Assembly: GCA_038501625.1 (NCBI GenBank)
Contig: JAZAYU010000011.1
Location: 12,656,849-12,720,848 of the forward strand
Source of the DNA: Corbicula japonica
Lineage: Eukaryota; Mollusca; Bivalvia; Venerida; Cyrenidae
Length of the DNA: 64,000 nt
Direction: 5' to 3'
In this document: positions 11,540 to 23,368 of the stretch, piece by piece
Position numbering within the stretch: position 1 is the first letter of the stretch
Layout: each line of letters opens with the position of its first letter
Notes under the pieces: model-generated
What the model was told of the DNA's origin: nothing
Databases searched by the model: none
The model's input: only the letters and a program-made list of their open reading frames with translations
Made by a program: the position numbers and the translations under genes

Positions 11540-11690
11540 ATTGAGTTGTGCTCAACCCGGTGCTAGACGGCTTGGGCAGTAATATGCATTTCCATTAAAT
11601 GAACAGGCTTAATCAAACCGACCCTGCAATATTTTCATATTTGTCGTGTTCGATGGCTTTCAAAGTTCCCTTTTCATCTATTACTATTTT
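11540..11690 (+). repeat. Dispersed repeat, GAGTTG.GCTCAACC family, copy 1
   Basis: Shares GAGTTG.GCTCAACC, GCTAG.CG, GCAT.TCCATTAA, GAACAGGC..AATCAAACCGA and GCAATATTTT.ATATTTGTCGT with 39725-39850 in the same orientation. It is probably a short interspersed element of unknown class. Confidence 0.65.
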
Positions 11691-12189
11691 CGACAACTGA
11701 GCTTAAATAAAAAAAAACTGTCATATAAGCACTTCGGAGTATTTATTGCTTAACAATAAAAATTCAATTATAATCAGTTTGTAAAGAAAGAAAGAAAAAT
11801 GATCTTAGTGCAAAAGAAAGAACACATATTAATATTGAGACAATTAAAAAAATGATGAGGACTCCAGGATACTCCTGCAAAACATTATAATAATGTATTA
11901 AATGAACAAATAATACATAAAATATAAAAATAAAAGTTATCATTTCATATTCAATAACTGAGCACGGCACCAATGTTACCAATATTTTGGCAATATAAGC
12001 AAACATCTCTTTAAGACCACCCTGAAAATTAAACCACCCACACAATAAGACCACTATAATAATTCCAACGTCCCTTTTTACAGTTTTGCACTTTTTAATC
12101 TTAAATTTAAGACCTCCCCACTGTTAAGACCACTTAAGCACAGTCCAAGATGTGGTATCTGTATCTGATTTGTGTATTTTATGAAAATA

Positions 12190-15100
12190 CTACACGAAAT
12201 GTCCGTCATTAATAACACGTTTTGACAGTGGCGCACTGAGTTTGGAGTTAACATCTTTTTTCCATCCAGATCTCAATTCGCTTTTCATCAAGTTTAATAC
12301 TTCATCCAATTTTCCATTCATTTCTACTTGAAGTTTCCATGCTTCGAGCTGATGTTCGAACTGTGAGCGGTTGTCCGGAAGTTTCTGACTGTGCAGGCTC
12401 AAGCTTCCACTCCTACCGGAAGTATTGGACGCCATTGAAAATCTTTGATTCGGCACGGTAGAAACTGGATTGGCAGACTGTCCCACTGTTGTCTTTTGAA
12501 ATTTCAATGTCATGGCTGCAGTAAATAATAGATATACACTCGAACTTCAGTATGTATTTGATATATTACAAGTAACAGAATTACAATGTTGATTACATAT
12601 AATACAATTCATAATGAAATTTACTTATACTGGTATATCCAATGAAGAAAACTTTAGACATAGTTGCAGCTTTTGATATTTATTTGTGCATCATAATCAT
12701 TTAATCATACTCCTTAATTACAATTTGATTTAATTATTATAATTTCTTTTAATACGTTTTAGAACAAATGTCATTATAACCGGTGTACCTTTAGAAGTTT
12801 GAATTTCATAATTCGCAATAATGTCCAGTAGTTTTTGAGCATCGTTCTCTTCTGACTGTGTGATCCACTGTGCAAGTATTCTTGCGCACATGTCTTTGTC
12901 TAGCAATGTCGTCTGCTTGTTTGTATCGTCATCTTCTTCTACCAATCCACGCGCTTGAATGGAACTCTCACATACGTCTATCAGTTCTGCAAATTGTTGC
13001 CAGCTAAGATGGCCTGTAAAGAGATGTAACTCTAAGACAAGCGCAAACACATTGGAGTTGGTGCTCCTTTTCGTCTTTATTTTTGCAACTATTAATATGT
13101 CCTCCTTTTGATGGATCTTACAGTTTTAAGTTTCATATGTGGATTAAATAGATACAGTATTATATCTTTCGTTGCCTTACATGTTTTTAAGTTTATAGCC
13201 ATCCATAAAGCAGAGGATGACCAAAAAGGGAACTTCAAACATCTTTTATATGCATATTCAGTGGCGATATACTTAAAAATATAACGACCAAGCGTACACC
13301 CACGTAATGGACATGCAGTCATAAATGTAAAATCAAGGGATTCTTTTGACCCGTTAGATGACCCTTTGACTCCCGAAATTTCCAATTAGCCTCATTTCGA
13401 CCCTACAATTTTAGCTAAAGGGTAATTTTCCTTAAATAACGGGTATTTTGGCAATTAATTGGCTAAATGTACTAAAATGCGATGAAAATGACCATTCAGA
13501 TTTAGCAGTTAGCGGAGCCCCTATAAAATCATATAGATCTAGACAAGATGGTGTTATTTAACCAAAACATACCAAACTTATTTACGAGACGATTTACAGC
13601 GACCTGTACATCCCATGGAGTTGTTTCCGCCTTGCGAACAAACCTCTGTCTGTCGATCACGTACTGTCGCAATTGTACAATACCGTCTGTAATTACTCGT
13701 CCGTCAGATCTGTCATTGGTCAGTGATTCTAACAGACTCTTCACTTGACCAAGCTTGTTTGTGGTAGACTTGTCCAGCTTCGATAACATGGTATTGCACA
13801 ACTCCAGGGATTCTGTCATTTCTTTGAGCAGGATCTACAAAATATATTAAGTTTGTTCACCTTCAGATTTTTTAAGCGGGGTCTTAATAATACAAGTTTA
13901 TTCAAACCAATCGGACATACCTTGATCATCGAATTTGATCAGGGTGGTCAGTTTTATTTGTTTATGTTATAAAAAATACCTTTATATTCACAGCAATTAA
14001 TATAGGTGTTATTTCGGAACTGGCTTTAGGAACAAGTAATGAATAAAAGGAATGCTTAAACATATAAGGAAGCGATCACTTACCTATTTCAAAATAAAAC
14101 ATCGATTGAGACATTTTGAGGATCTGGGGATCTTTAAGCACCCTTGTCTATTCAAGTTCTCAAAAGGACAATCAAGAAAAAGCTTTTATTATAAATTACC
14201 TTCAACCCAACCACGCATCCATCCACCCACTTTTGGATGCAAAAGGATGCAAACACAAAAAGCCAAATGATTAAATACTTGGTAGCTGTCATGGGACTAA
14301 GATCAAAGACAATGGCAGGTATTAAAGAAATAGATTTCCTCATTTATTTCGATTTTTATCATCCCAGAGCCCAAGATCATAAAACTAAGTATCTCCAGAT
14401 TTAGTTTTGATATTGGGCACAGAAACCACAAACAAAGCCCGCGGTGCCACCAAAAGAGAAAGCGATCAACATGTACCGTTGACCGTAAATCAGTAAGATT
14501 GCAGAACACAGTTGAATATCATTTTATTGCCTTTACATAAGGTTCTAAAGTTACAGCGGAAATATTAACTAGATCCATTCTTCCAATTTTTAAATAATGC
14601 TTCCCTGGCAGAAAAGCATCCTTTCTCAGATATATTTATTAGCAATTTTATCTGTACCTGCCATAAAATTTTACGAACGCATTTCTTAATTTGTGCTACA
14701 AACCACACTGTCAAAAGCTTAATTGTTTTTCAAAAATTGTGTTTATTTTTTATATTGTTATACGCTATATCACAGCGGATAATGTTGTAAAATGTAGAAC
14801 CTTATAAAGCACCATTTTAATATTTAAAACTATTTATCTTAAAGTCAAATGTCATTTGATGTCAATACTTTTTAAAGATAACGATTATATCAACAACAGA
14901 TTTCATATAAAACAAGATACCTCATTCTTTTTCAATTGCAGTTCGGTCCTGGTCCGCTCCTCTGTGTTGACCTGCACTGCTGCCGCGAGATTCTTGGTTA
15001 GTTCATCCAGGTCAGCGACAAGGTCATCAGGGAAAACATCCTGGATGTTATTATCACCCACTTGAACATTACCAGTAACGTGTATGTGAAATGGATTCTC

Positions 15101-17947
15101 TTTCAGAATTTGAGAAAGTCGCCGAGTAAACAGAGCATTGGTCTGTAATGTTGAACAAATAGACAAATAGACTGTTGAACAAACAGATGGCAACAGATAA
15201 GAAAAATATGGGAATAATGTACATGTAATTGTTGAACATAAATCCGTAGCGGAAGGTATATTCTTTATCCATTTACGGAAAGTACCGGGATTTGCAGAAG
15301 GTAGGCGGCCATTCATATTAGGTTTTCGGATGAATGTGCTCGTGCTGGGTATCAAAGGCGAGTGCGTGCATTATTTGTTGTCACTTTATGGTTTGATTTC
15401 AGTGTTAGAATGGAACTAAGAAGTAGCAAATGGTATCAGGAGAGGACAATAGGTTTGTCAGAATTACTCAGTTCGAAAGCTTGGTTATCGACAGAGTGCA
15501 GCAAGTAAGATGCTGTATTCTAGCGACTGAAGATCAAAATATCGACGGGCTGTAACTTTGTAGTAAAAAGCTACAAAACCTTTTTCCCGCGTTCTACGTA
15601 AAAGCATTTCAGGAGAGGGTATAGGTTAGTTAGTTGAAATATCCGGTTGCATTCTGGAGGTTGAGATCAGGTCAACATAGTCGGTATTTGACGATAGATG
15701 ACATCCGTAGTTTAAAGAAGTGGGCATCAAACGCTCCGGTTTGCTAGAATAGGACCCCTCATTAGTAGGAAAAACATAAAACCTTATTAAGGTATTGCGC
15801 CTTTTGCCATTGATTTGCCATAGACAAATGACATTTTAAGTAAAACACCGCTGAATAACAAAACGGCTCACCATACAGGTGTACTTACACGTAACAATGT
15901 TTATTTTTGGAAATGATTAATACATTATCTGTTTGAACCAAATAAGGTTAAATCATCGTATTAACTTTGTAAAGTAAAGCAATTCCGTTAACACTGTAAT
16001 ATCGAAGCGTTAAATCTCCTAAGTAGTCATGTTATTATTTAAACGCAGCTGTCGATGGAAAACATTTTAAACCTGATCGATCGGTTAAAAATCACAACCA
16101 ATCAATTAGTTCATTTATTAAGCAGTCATGCAACCAAGCAATTATTTCAAATTTAAGTTTTAAATAACGTACAGTAAACCAAATAAAGTTGAACTGACGC
16201 ATTCATAATGGTTTTAATTTTATCCAACTTAAGAATATCTAGGAACATATAAGATACAAATGTCACAACATTTTTAATTATCTTTTACGTCGTTTAACAC
16301 TTTCAGTTTTCAATAAGTGTAGGCAATGAAAGAATAACTGAAATTACAACGTGTAATTTGCAAGGAAACTCAATTTTTATGTAATCGTTTGACAAAAACA
16401 ACGAGACATTGGTGAATAATAAATGAGAATTAAATAATATCGGTATTGATGTTTTAAATGTATCAATATTTTTACGTTTTCTTTGTAATATTTTTCATAA
16501 GATATATTTGTCCTAACACTGTTTTTGTGGAAATCAGATGTGTCATTCTGTTAAACTGGCAAAAATATACATGTAGTTGTTCGGCCGTGACTGACGTCTG
16601 TCATCTTTTACAACATCGGTATCCTAATCCTTAAATAACTTTGCTGGCATTTGTTGTTTTAATTTTTGTATATTCGCTCTTTTGTTTAACCCGTAAACAA
16701 CAATTTTTAAGTCCACTAGAAGTATTTTGTCAAGGTGATCATCCAAATTCAATTCAACTACTGCTGCTGCGGCTGCTGCTCTCGCCGCTGCGTATGACGC
16801 CGTTCGTCGTCTTCCTAAAATGTCACTGCTGGTATCGAACATGTGATTCATATAGGACTTTTCCAGTTCAGTTTGTTCTAGGTATCTGAAGGCACCTGAG
16901 ACCAGCTACCGATTGGCCTGTCTGTCACAAAGCTTAAACGGGGTAAATAAATAAGACAAACCTAACTAAAATGTTTCAATTGAAACCTGTGCAAAAGATC
17001 ATAAAACTTAATTTGGAGACCAGTCTTCAATCTCAACCATTTCAGCCAATCAACTCCATTAAAGCCAATCAGATGCTTGAGATTTGAGAATGGTCTCCAA
17101 TTTTAGTTTTATGATCGGTACTGATAAGAATCAAACGCATCTCAATAAGCTTGCCAGGCAGTGTGTACAATAACCGCTTATTTTGCTGCCCAGTTTCGAC
17201 AGGCATTATTGTCGTTGATAAAAAAGAGGAACTTAAAAAAACCAACAATCACGACAAATATGAAAATATTGCAAGCGAGAGAAAATAACACGAGAAAACA
17301 GAAGTCGAATCTGAAAAGAATATATTTTCGATAGGGAGTCTTGAAATATAAATCCTGCTGATCAGAGAGAACGCCAGTGGCAAAAAAAACACAAAAAACA
17401 ACACGAGGTATATACTCGGTTAGATTGAACATTGTTTATCTGTCTTCTGAATCAGTGCGATCTACTGTGACCTGTCTTAGTCGTTAAAACCACTGGACTG
17501 ACTTTGATTTAACTTGCCCTGAAGAATTCTAACACAGGCTTCTCCTTAAGTTGTTCAAAATGTTAACTGGTTCCAGGTCATAGTGATAATTTTTTATCCT
17601 GCATTTATTAGTTATTGCCAACTGTATATTTAACTTTTTAAAGAGGATTTATGCTACATGTACGTGTGCCGAGACAAAAGATTTTAAAATCCAAATACCT
17701 TGCGAGAGCAAACTAATTCTGCTTCCAGTTTCTTCACGTCTTCTTCTAGAGCACGGATCTGTTTCTTCATTTCCTTTATTTTCGAATTTGAAAACGAGTT
17801 TCTCACACGCGCCAATATGCCAGTTTGATTTGCACGTGGTGACGCCTGTGACGTAATCGAACTTCGTTGTAACGTTGACGTCGGTGACATGTCGAAAACC
17901 TCATCGTCATCCGGATCTGTTTGCACCCCAAATTCCTGATGGAACAT
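12190..17947 (-). CDS. RHIM and death-fold adaptor-like gene
   Basis: Five exons are proposed on the minus strand: 17699-17947, 14921-15142, 13573-13834, 12789-13013 and 12190-12515. All have GT-AG borders and consistent phases (0, 0, 1, 1). Exon one (ATG at 17947) gives an acidic/Ser-rich start and a coiled coil (about residues 57-83). Exon two carries HVTGNVQVGDNNI: the core VQVGDNN equals that of the human RIPK3 RHIM, an amyloid-forming interaction motif. Exons three and four form a helical segment plus a death domain (LSWQQFAELIDV, MCARILAQWI, AQKLLDII). Exon five is a polar tail ending at 12190. The joined protein would be near 425 residues. If the intron after exon four is retained, a stop at 12730 gives a shorter tail. 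Expected role: adaptor in RIPK-like or NF-kB/cell-death signalling. The exon one link is the least certain. Confidence 0.65.
13092..13385 (-). other. Open frame inside an intron of the RHIM gene, unidentified
   Basis: A 97-codon open stretch with several cysteines and aromatic residues (CPLRGCTLG, FWSSSALWM) lies in the intron between the helical and death-domain exons. No splice sites join it to either neighbour in frame and no family was recognised. It may be a transposon remnant or chance. Confidence 0.2.
14369..14418. repeat. Short MITE of the GATCATAAAACTAA family
   Basis: GCCCAAGATCATAAAACTAA is followed by a near-complementary end, TTTAGTTTTGATATTGGGC. It is a deletion derivative of the family also seen at 16994, 29709, 30484, 35820 and 40230. 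Confidence 0.65.
15044..15067 (-). other. RHIM core motif VQVGDNNI
   Basis: The eight codons VQVGDNNI fit the RHIM consensus (I/V)Q(I/L/V)Gx.N.(M/L/I), with glutamine and glycine at the critical positions. The motif sits in an exon with canonical splice sites (14921-15142), upstream of a death-fold module. RHIMs in RIPK1, RIPK3, TRIF and ZBP1 assemble functional amyloids; that this one does is inference. Confidence 0.7.
16624..16886 (-). CDS. Possible extra exon with alanine tract
   Basis: Read on the minus strand after a CTTCAG acceptor near 16887, an open frame begins YLEQTELEKSY and continues through a short alanine run (AAARAAAAAA) to a stop at 16624. The alanine run comes from GCN triplets, which could be a microsatellite. 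Its phase does not fit exon one of the RHIM gene, and no clear donor is present, so it is either a different transcript's end or spurious. Confidence 0.22.
16994..17117. repeat. Palindromic MITE, GATCATAAAACTAA family
   Basis: Starts AAGATCATAAAACTTAATTT with GGAGACCAGTCTTCAATCTC and ends with the inverse, GAGAATGGTCTCCAATTTTAGTTTTATGATC. Two copies of a CAGCCAATCA-type motif lie in the middle. It is located in intron one of the RHIM gene. Confidence 0.75.
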
Positions 17948-17974
17948 CGTTATAGCTTCTTGGTATCAGTCATA

Positions 17975-18370
17975 TGTAAGGCCACATTCAGCTAAATCAT
18001 AAACATTTGCAAGGCCACAAACTCCTAAATCATAAACATATGCAAGGCCACAATACACATCTAAATCATAAACATCAATTGCATCTACATCATTAACATA
18101 TGCACGGCCATAGTCACCTAAATCATAAACATATGCAATGCGATATTCAAATAAATCATTAACTTATGCACGGCCACAGACACCTAAATCATAAACATAG
18201 GCAAGGCCACATACACCTAAACCGTAAGCAAATGCAATGTCACATACACCTAAATCATAAACATATACAAGGCCTTATACACCTTAATCATAAATATATG
18301 CATGGCCACATACCTAAAGAATGAACATATGCAAGGGCTTAAACACTTTAATCATAAACATTCCATAAAT
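17975..18370. repeat. Minisatellite, about 30-bp unit, upstream of the RHIM gene
   Basis: About a dozen imperfect copies of a unit resembling CCTAAATCATAAACATATGC followed by AAGGCCACA. The array starts some 30 bases upstream of the proposed start codon of the RHIM gene, so it occupies the promoter or 5' leader region. Confidence 0.85.
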
Positions 18371-18684
18371 AGAACAAAGCTAGGACTCTTTTGTAAACAA
18401 TATTGACATATCATGTTTAATGTCACACAAAGTAAACCATCTTGATTTCACCATCGTACCATCGTACATCGCGGTAAATGGCGAGAAAAAAGTTTGTCCA
18501 AAGGGAACACCGTAATTTATGTGATAAATTAACGTTTTTACACCATTATATATACACTATAATGCTTGCCATAATTTAAATAAATTTTTATGTATACAGA
18601 CTGTAGAAATTAAAGAAGATTGCGAAAGGTTTACGATTTCACAACGTCATGAATTTTACATGTACATCGGTTGCATTAAAGTTT

Positions 18685-18824
18685 AAAACTTAAGCTGATT
18701 CACAAGTACAGTAAAACTTAAGCTGATTCACAAGTACAGTAAAACTTAAGCTGATTCACAAGTACAGTAAAACTTAAGCTGATTCACAAGTACAGTAAAA
18801 CTTAAGCTGATTCACAAGTACAGT
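18685..18824. repeat. Tandem repeat, 28 bp x 5, apparently exact
   Basis: The unit begins AAAACTTAAGCTGATTCACA and ends AGTACAGT. Five consecutive copies span exactly 140 bases with no difference seen by eye, which suggests recent expansion. Confidence 0.9.
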
Positions 18825-19045
18825 GACACCTGTCTTTAAAGACCACTCATGGAAAATCCAAAAGTGGTCTTACACATTTTATTATGTACATTAAATCAGC
18901 CAGTGGGTCAAATAAAAATGTGGTATTTATTCAGAGGCGGTCTTTGTTGCACAGGTTGAGCTGTATTATCTAACATTCAAACTCTTTCCCTTGCCATTCC
19001 ATTACGACGTTTACTTTTCATGGAGATAAAAGAACATTAACAAGT

Positions 19046-19084
19046 TTTAGCTTTCCAAAAAGCTAGTCGGTCATTAGCAAATAA
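19046..19084 (+). repeat. Terminal motif of the CTAGTCGGTCATTAGCA family, solo copy
   Basis: CAAGTTTTAGCTTTCCAAAA followed by AGCTAGTCGGTCATTAGCA. The same motif marks the ends of the palindrome at 22538-26285. An inverted copy lies at 22350-22385, so 19046-22385 could be a further element of the family. Confidence 0.7.
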
Positions 19085-19428
19085 ATTAATAGAATAAGTA
19101 GGTATGTATTCGTGCTTGTATTTACTTTTGGACCAATGGAAGTCAATGATATGGCCAGTTTTCTGTCGATCTATGTCACACAGATTGTATCTGACAAACT
19201 ATTTGTGAATTTAGTTGATGTTTCAAGTTTCAAGTTTATTTCCATTTACATTTCTCTGTATGTACAAAACATAAACAAGAGAACATATATACATTGTACA
19301 ATGCTGTTACTTTAAAACATGCAAACAAAGTTGAACGGCTGATGTTTGATTTATTGCAACACGAAGAAGACGTGTACCGGCAAAAGGCATTAATTAATAT
19401 AAATAATCATGTCTCTAATAGACGTTAT

Positions 19429-19572
19429 ATAGTTATTTGGTTACTTGACAGGGAATGTGAGGACATATTGCTGGTCTGGGTGTCATATTACCCGAGCCGC
19501 AGGCGAGGGATAATATGACACCCAGACCGGCAATATATCCTCACATACCCTTTCAATGAACCAAATAATTGT
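19429..19572. repeat. Large hairpin
   Basis: Left arm 19451-19490 and right arm 19511-19550 are complementary at 37 of 40 positions around a 20-base centre. Weaker pairing extends outward over the TTATTTGGTT blocks. The core contains GGTCTGGGTGTCATATTA. Confidence 0.85.
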
Positions 19573-20066
19573 TTTATTATACTGCAAAGACTTTTTCATA
19601 CAAAATTAATAAGAAAACATCGATTTTTCGATTATTTCGCTCATTTAATGCCGAACGGCGTATTTCCCCTCTGAGAACCTCAATAATTACATGTCTGACG
19701 TCATTAACTTACCTGCATGACGTCACTTCTATAGAAATTGAATGGACTATCCATTTGATTTTTATTCACAAAGTTTGAGAATAATCTGATCGTTTTCAAC
19801 GTTAAAAACATAACAGAAATATTTTCTGTAACAATTTTAGTAATCCCTAAGCATACCGCTTTATAATTTACAAGATCGGCTTCAAATTATGCATTTTTAC
19901 GGAAATTCAAAACAAAATGGCGGACGACAACAAAAGGTGGGAGGCCAGACGGGGAAATTAAGGCACGTGCAGTTCATATCTACGGCCGATCCGTAAATAC
20001 GGATATACATCAGCGGCAAATTATCCAATCAAATTCAAGGAAATTTCTTTGCAGTATAATAAAATT
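19573..20066. repeat. MITE-like element with 17-bp inverted ends
   Basis: TTTATTATACTGCAAAG at the left end is inverted at about 20050-20066 (CTTTGCAGTATAATAAA). The interior, about 490 bases, has no convincing coding capacity. It sits directly next to the hairpin, and the two may be one repeat unit. Confidence 0.6.
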
Positions 20067-22337
20067 TATTATTTTATTCAGGACGTGTAGAAATAATTAC
20101 GTTGTTTAAGCACCAGCGAATCGGATGAATATGTTACATTAAAGCGAATGCTCAAAGAGGTAACATAGAACTTTCCACAGTCGATGCTTATTTGTACATT
20201 GAGCAGAAAAGCCATGCTTATAATATTCAGTATTCATTACCAACATTCATCAAGTGTAGTTTTAGTTGGGTCAGCAAATCTCGTCAAACTTGAAGTTGAC
20301 GAGCGTTTTAGTTTGAACGATTTTCTCTGAAACTATTACAGAAACTCAAGAAGCACTATTTGTATTTTAATTAAACTATCATCAAAAAAATGTCGTTATG
20401 CCACTGTTCTGAAAATTCTTCACAACTATTTCTCTACTTTAAAGGCTGGTTTTGCATTGCTTGCAGTATATTCTAGTAGATCGCCCTTACATAGAAATGA
20501 TAGTGCTTGTGTTGTCTACCTTACTGTACTTGTCAAAATAATGTTATTGTTAAGTATCCCAAGACCGAGTCCAGATCCGTTATATTGCATGTGTATGGGG
20601 AAGCAGACATTGGGGTCAGGGGTATCCCCGGAAATCATTTACAAGTTAAACTCAATTTGGATTGCAACTGCGACGAGTCCAACCGTTCACTATAGATCCC
20701 AAGAAAAGAACGCATGGATAGATGCGGTTTTGAGAGGGAATAGGGGAATCAAAATAAATCAATTCGTATTTCGTTAATAATGCATATATTCAAGGGCAAG
20801 TTTTGAATATTATGGCGGCGGAAGTTTTGTAACATAAATTAAATAGTTAAAGTTTAAATGATAAAAATACAGATGCACCTTAGAATGGTAACCAAGTTTA
20901 TATTTTAAAACAATCGTTTAAGTTTTTTTTCTTAAAATAGATGAAATGGTCACTTTGAAAACCACCGAAGACGAAAAATGTGAAAATATTGCAGGCTCGG
21001 TTTCATTGAGCCTGTTAAAGACTTTTAAGCATTTCAAAAACATAAAATACCACATCGTAATTAGTGCTCCAACTTGGATATCAAAAGGACAGGGAAATAG
21101 ATAGATATAAAAAAAACATGGCAGTTTTTGCGCAACAAGCTCAAAACAAGGCACTTTTATGCAAATCTTTGAGAAAGAGTATAATAAATAAATGTCCCTC
21201 TGAATGAGTAATTGCGAATAAAAGATAAAATGTAATGTTCATAACTAATGAAGAGATCCAATCTCGCAGCTCGGGTTATAACATTCCAATAGTGCGCTCG
21301 TGAAATGCAAAATTATGAGGTTGATTAGCTGATAACAACTACATTTGTAATTATGGACTGAAATGATTTTTCAACAAACTTAACTAACGAAGAACTTGTA
21401 ACTGAGGTAACGTGTCGCCATTTATCCTATAAATTGATATTAGACTAGTTCAATAGACAAAATCATTATTGATGCTACCACGCTGAACGTGTTATCATAA
21501 AGTGCAATTAACCTCCTGTGGCCATCCTAGTCGTTAATCTCTGTCGTCCGCAGCAAATTGATCGTATTGATGACTGTCTTTTAGCGTACCGCCGCCCCAT
21601 TGAATACGCTTGTGATATTAGATAAAAATATTTCCCCTGCTGATCTCCTATGTTTACTTTAAAAAATGGTCATGTCAAATTCCCAAAACTTCCGGTAACT
21701 TTTGAGAACATTCACCGAAATTGCACTGGAAATCGCAAACAAATTGCAAAATCGCTGACCTCTTGTTTTTACTTTAAACAATGGTCACCTCACATTTGCT
21801 AAACTTCCGTTAAAGTTCATAAGAGAACATTCTTTACATTTGCACTGGAAAGCGCAAAAAAGCAAAATCTCTCTTTAAAAGACAATATTTTGACAATTAA
21901 GCAAAGTTCTGAGCATTCGTTTCCTCCTAAATTCTTGTTTAAAACATCTCCTCGTTTGCTATAAGCCTCTACTATTTCACGACCGTATGTTTGGTGATTT
22001 ATACCACAAGAAAGAATTTTTTTTATGTTAACACATGAATAGAAGTTTTCATCAATTTTCAAAGTCAACGCATGGACACGAGTTTTTTGAAACCCGCATT
22101 ATTTTCATCTATCATGGCATACACTGAAATTGACATCATTAAAACAAACAAAAACAGGAAAATGTGCGAGAACCAGCAATATTACATGTTGAAGTTCAGC
22201 ATTCTAACGAAATTGTTGAAGATCAGAATAGTAAATATAATAATTTGAGTCCCTATCAGGCTGCTCATCCCCCCACCCTTGGACAATGACAAAAGTTTGT
22301 TGTTGAACATAAACTCTAGATTTTGGAATACATTTTT
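20067..22337. other. Intergenic stretch with degraded repeat sequence
   Basis: No gene recognised. Part of 20540-20700 (GGGGTCAGGGGTATCCC and following bases) resembles, in diverged form, the segment near 25330-25410 of the large palindrome and the inverse of 23440-23510. It is therefore likely another copy of that repeat family. The rest shows nothing clear. Confidence 0.45.
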
Positions 22338-22349
22338 GGTTTAGTGTAT

Positions 22350-22385
22350 GCTAATGACCGACTAGCTTTTTGTAAACTTTTGTTT
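22350..22385 (-). repeat. Terminal motif of the CTAGTCGGTCATTAGCA family, inverted copy
   Basis: TGCTAATGACCGACTAGCTT followed by TTTGTAAACTTTTG. It lies about 150 bases outside the left end of the large palindrome and opposes the copy at 19046. Confidence 0.65.
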
Positions 22386-22689
22386 ATAGACAGCCTTTCC
22401 CGCCAAAGTCGGATATTCATTAGTCTCTAAGAAAACCATAAACGATGTCTTGCTTTTGACCAACAAAATCAATATAACGAATCGAATCTATTTCATATAT
22501 GGGATCATCCTGAGTAGTTGTTTGATTCAAATAAAGTACAAGTTTTAGCTTTCGAAAAAGCTAGTCGGTCATTAGCACATCCTTTAAACAAGACGGCAGA
22601 AAAAAATTGAATTTTAAGCCAATTTTATTGGATGCCATACAAAAATGTAAGTTAACTTAAAGGTATTTCCTCTTTCGAATGAGATGTAT

Positions 22690-22966
22690 TTAAGCTGGTG
22701 ATAAATCTAACCCTGTTTGCGAACAAGTTAATAATTTACTTGGAAGTAAACCAAAATGGAAAAGTTTGTCAAGCAATATTTTTGTGTCAGAAAGTGTTAG
22801 AAAGCAACGATTATCAAGCTGTAAATATATATCAAAAGCTACAGAATATGTTAAAAACAAAGTTTTTTCACAGTCATAGGATGGGAGAGAAAAACGTGAA
22901 CAGTCTGTCAGGGACTCACAGGTATGATAAAATTGTTCTTTCTGATCTAGAACAATATCGTTAGAA
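22690..22966 (+). pseudogene. Conserved coding-like block in the left arm of the palindrome
   Basis: The left-arm sequence aligns with 25840-26125 read on the minus strand. On the right the frame is open from AGDKTNPVC to GRDSLV and stop. On the left, matching peptides (AGDKSNPVC; VLESNDYQAVNIYQKL) fall in two different frames, so the left copy is shifted. Family unknown. The alignment is good but coding potential is uncertain. Confidence 0.3.
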
Positions 22967-23368
22967 TGTTGTTATTCACTTAGTATGTCTCATGACTTCG
23001 AATAACAACCTAACGCATTGAATTAAAACTCGCAACTTCAAGTATGCACTACAGCGCCGTCTTTTTGTTAAAATGTTATGCTAATAACCGACTAGCTTTT
23101 TGTAAAGCAAAATTTTGTATTGTCTATTATTGACAGTTTCATAACCCGATTTGATACTATACTGCAAAAGTATGTGTTTTCGCATGTTCCAAAGATTATT
23201 TTGTTGATTCAAAGTCAAATTACAACTAAGTAAAGCTTAAACTTGTAGTGTCTATTATTTTCAGTTTCATTACCCGATTTAAGATTTCTGCAAAACTGTG
23301 TGTTCTGGTGTTCCAAAGATAGTTTTTACATTCAAAACCTTATAAAACTTTAGCAACCAGTTGATTAG

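Larger units (their letters stand above)
9890..12189. other. Space between the two convergent death-fold genes
   Basis: No coding exon recognised. It holds a purine-rich GAG/GGA tract (10637-10785) and two dispersed repeats (11090-11345 and 11540-11690). Short ORFs on the minus strand at 10590-10808 and 11764-12054 are a by-product of the purine tract and of AT-rich sequence. Confidence 0.5.

Noticed and set aside
20457..20777. A 106-codon ORF and an overlapping frame with a beta-strand-like pattern
   Set aside because: The DNA is related to the repeat family of the large palindrome, two frames are equally open, and no splice or family support exists.
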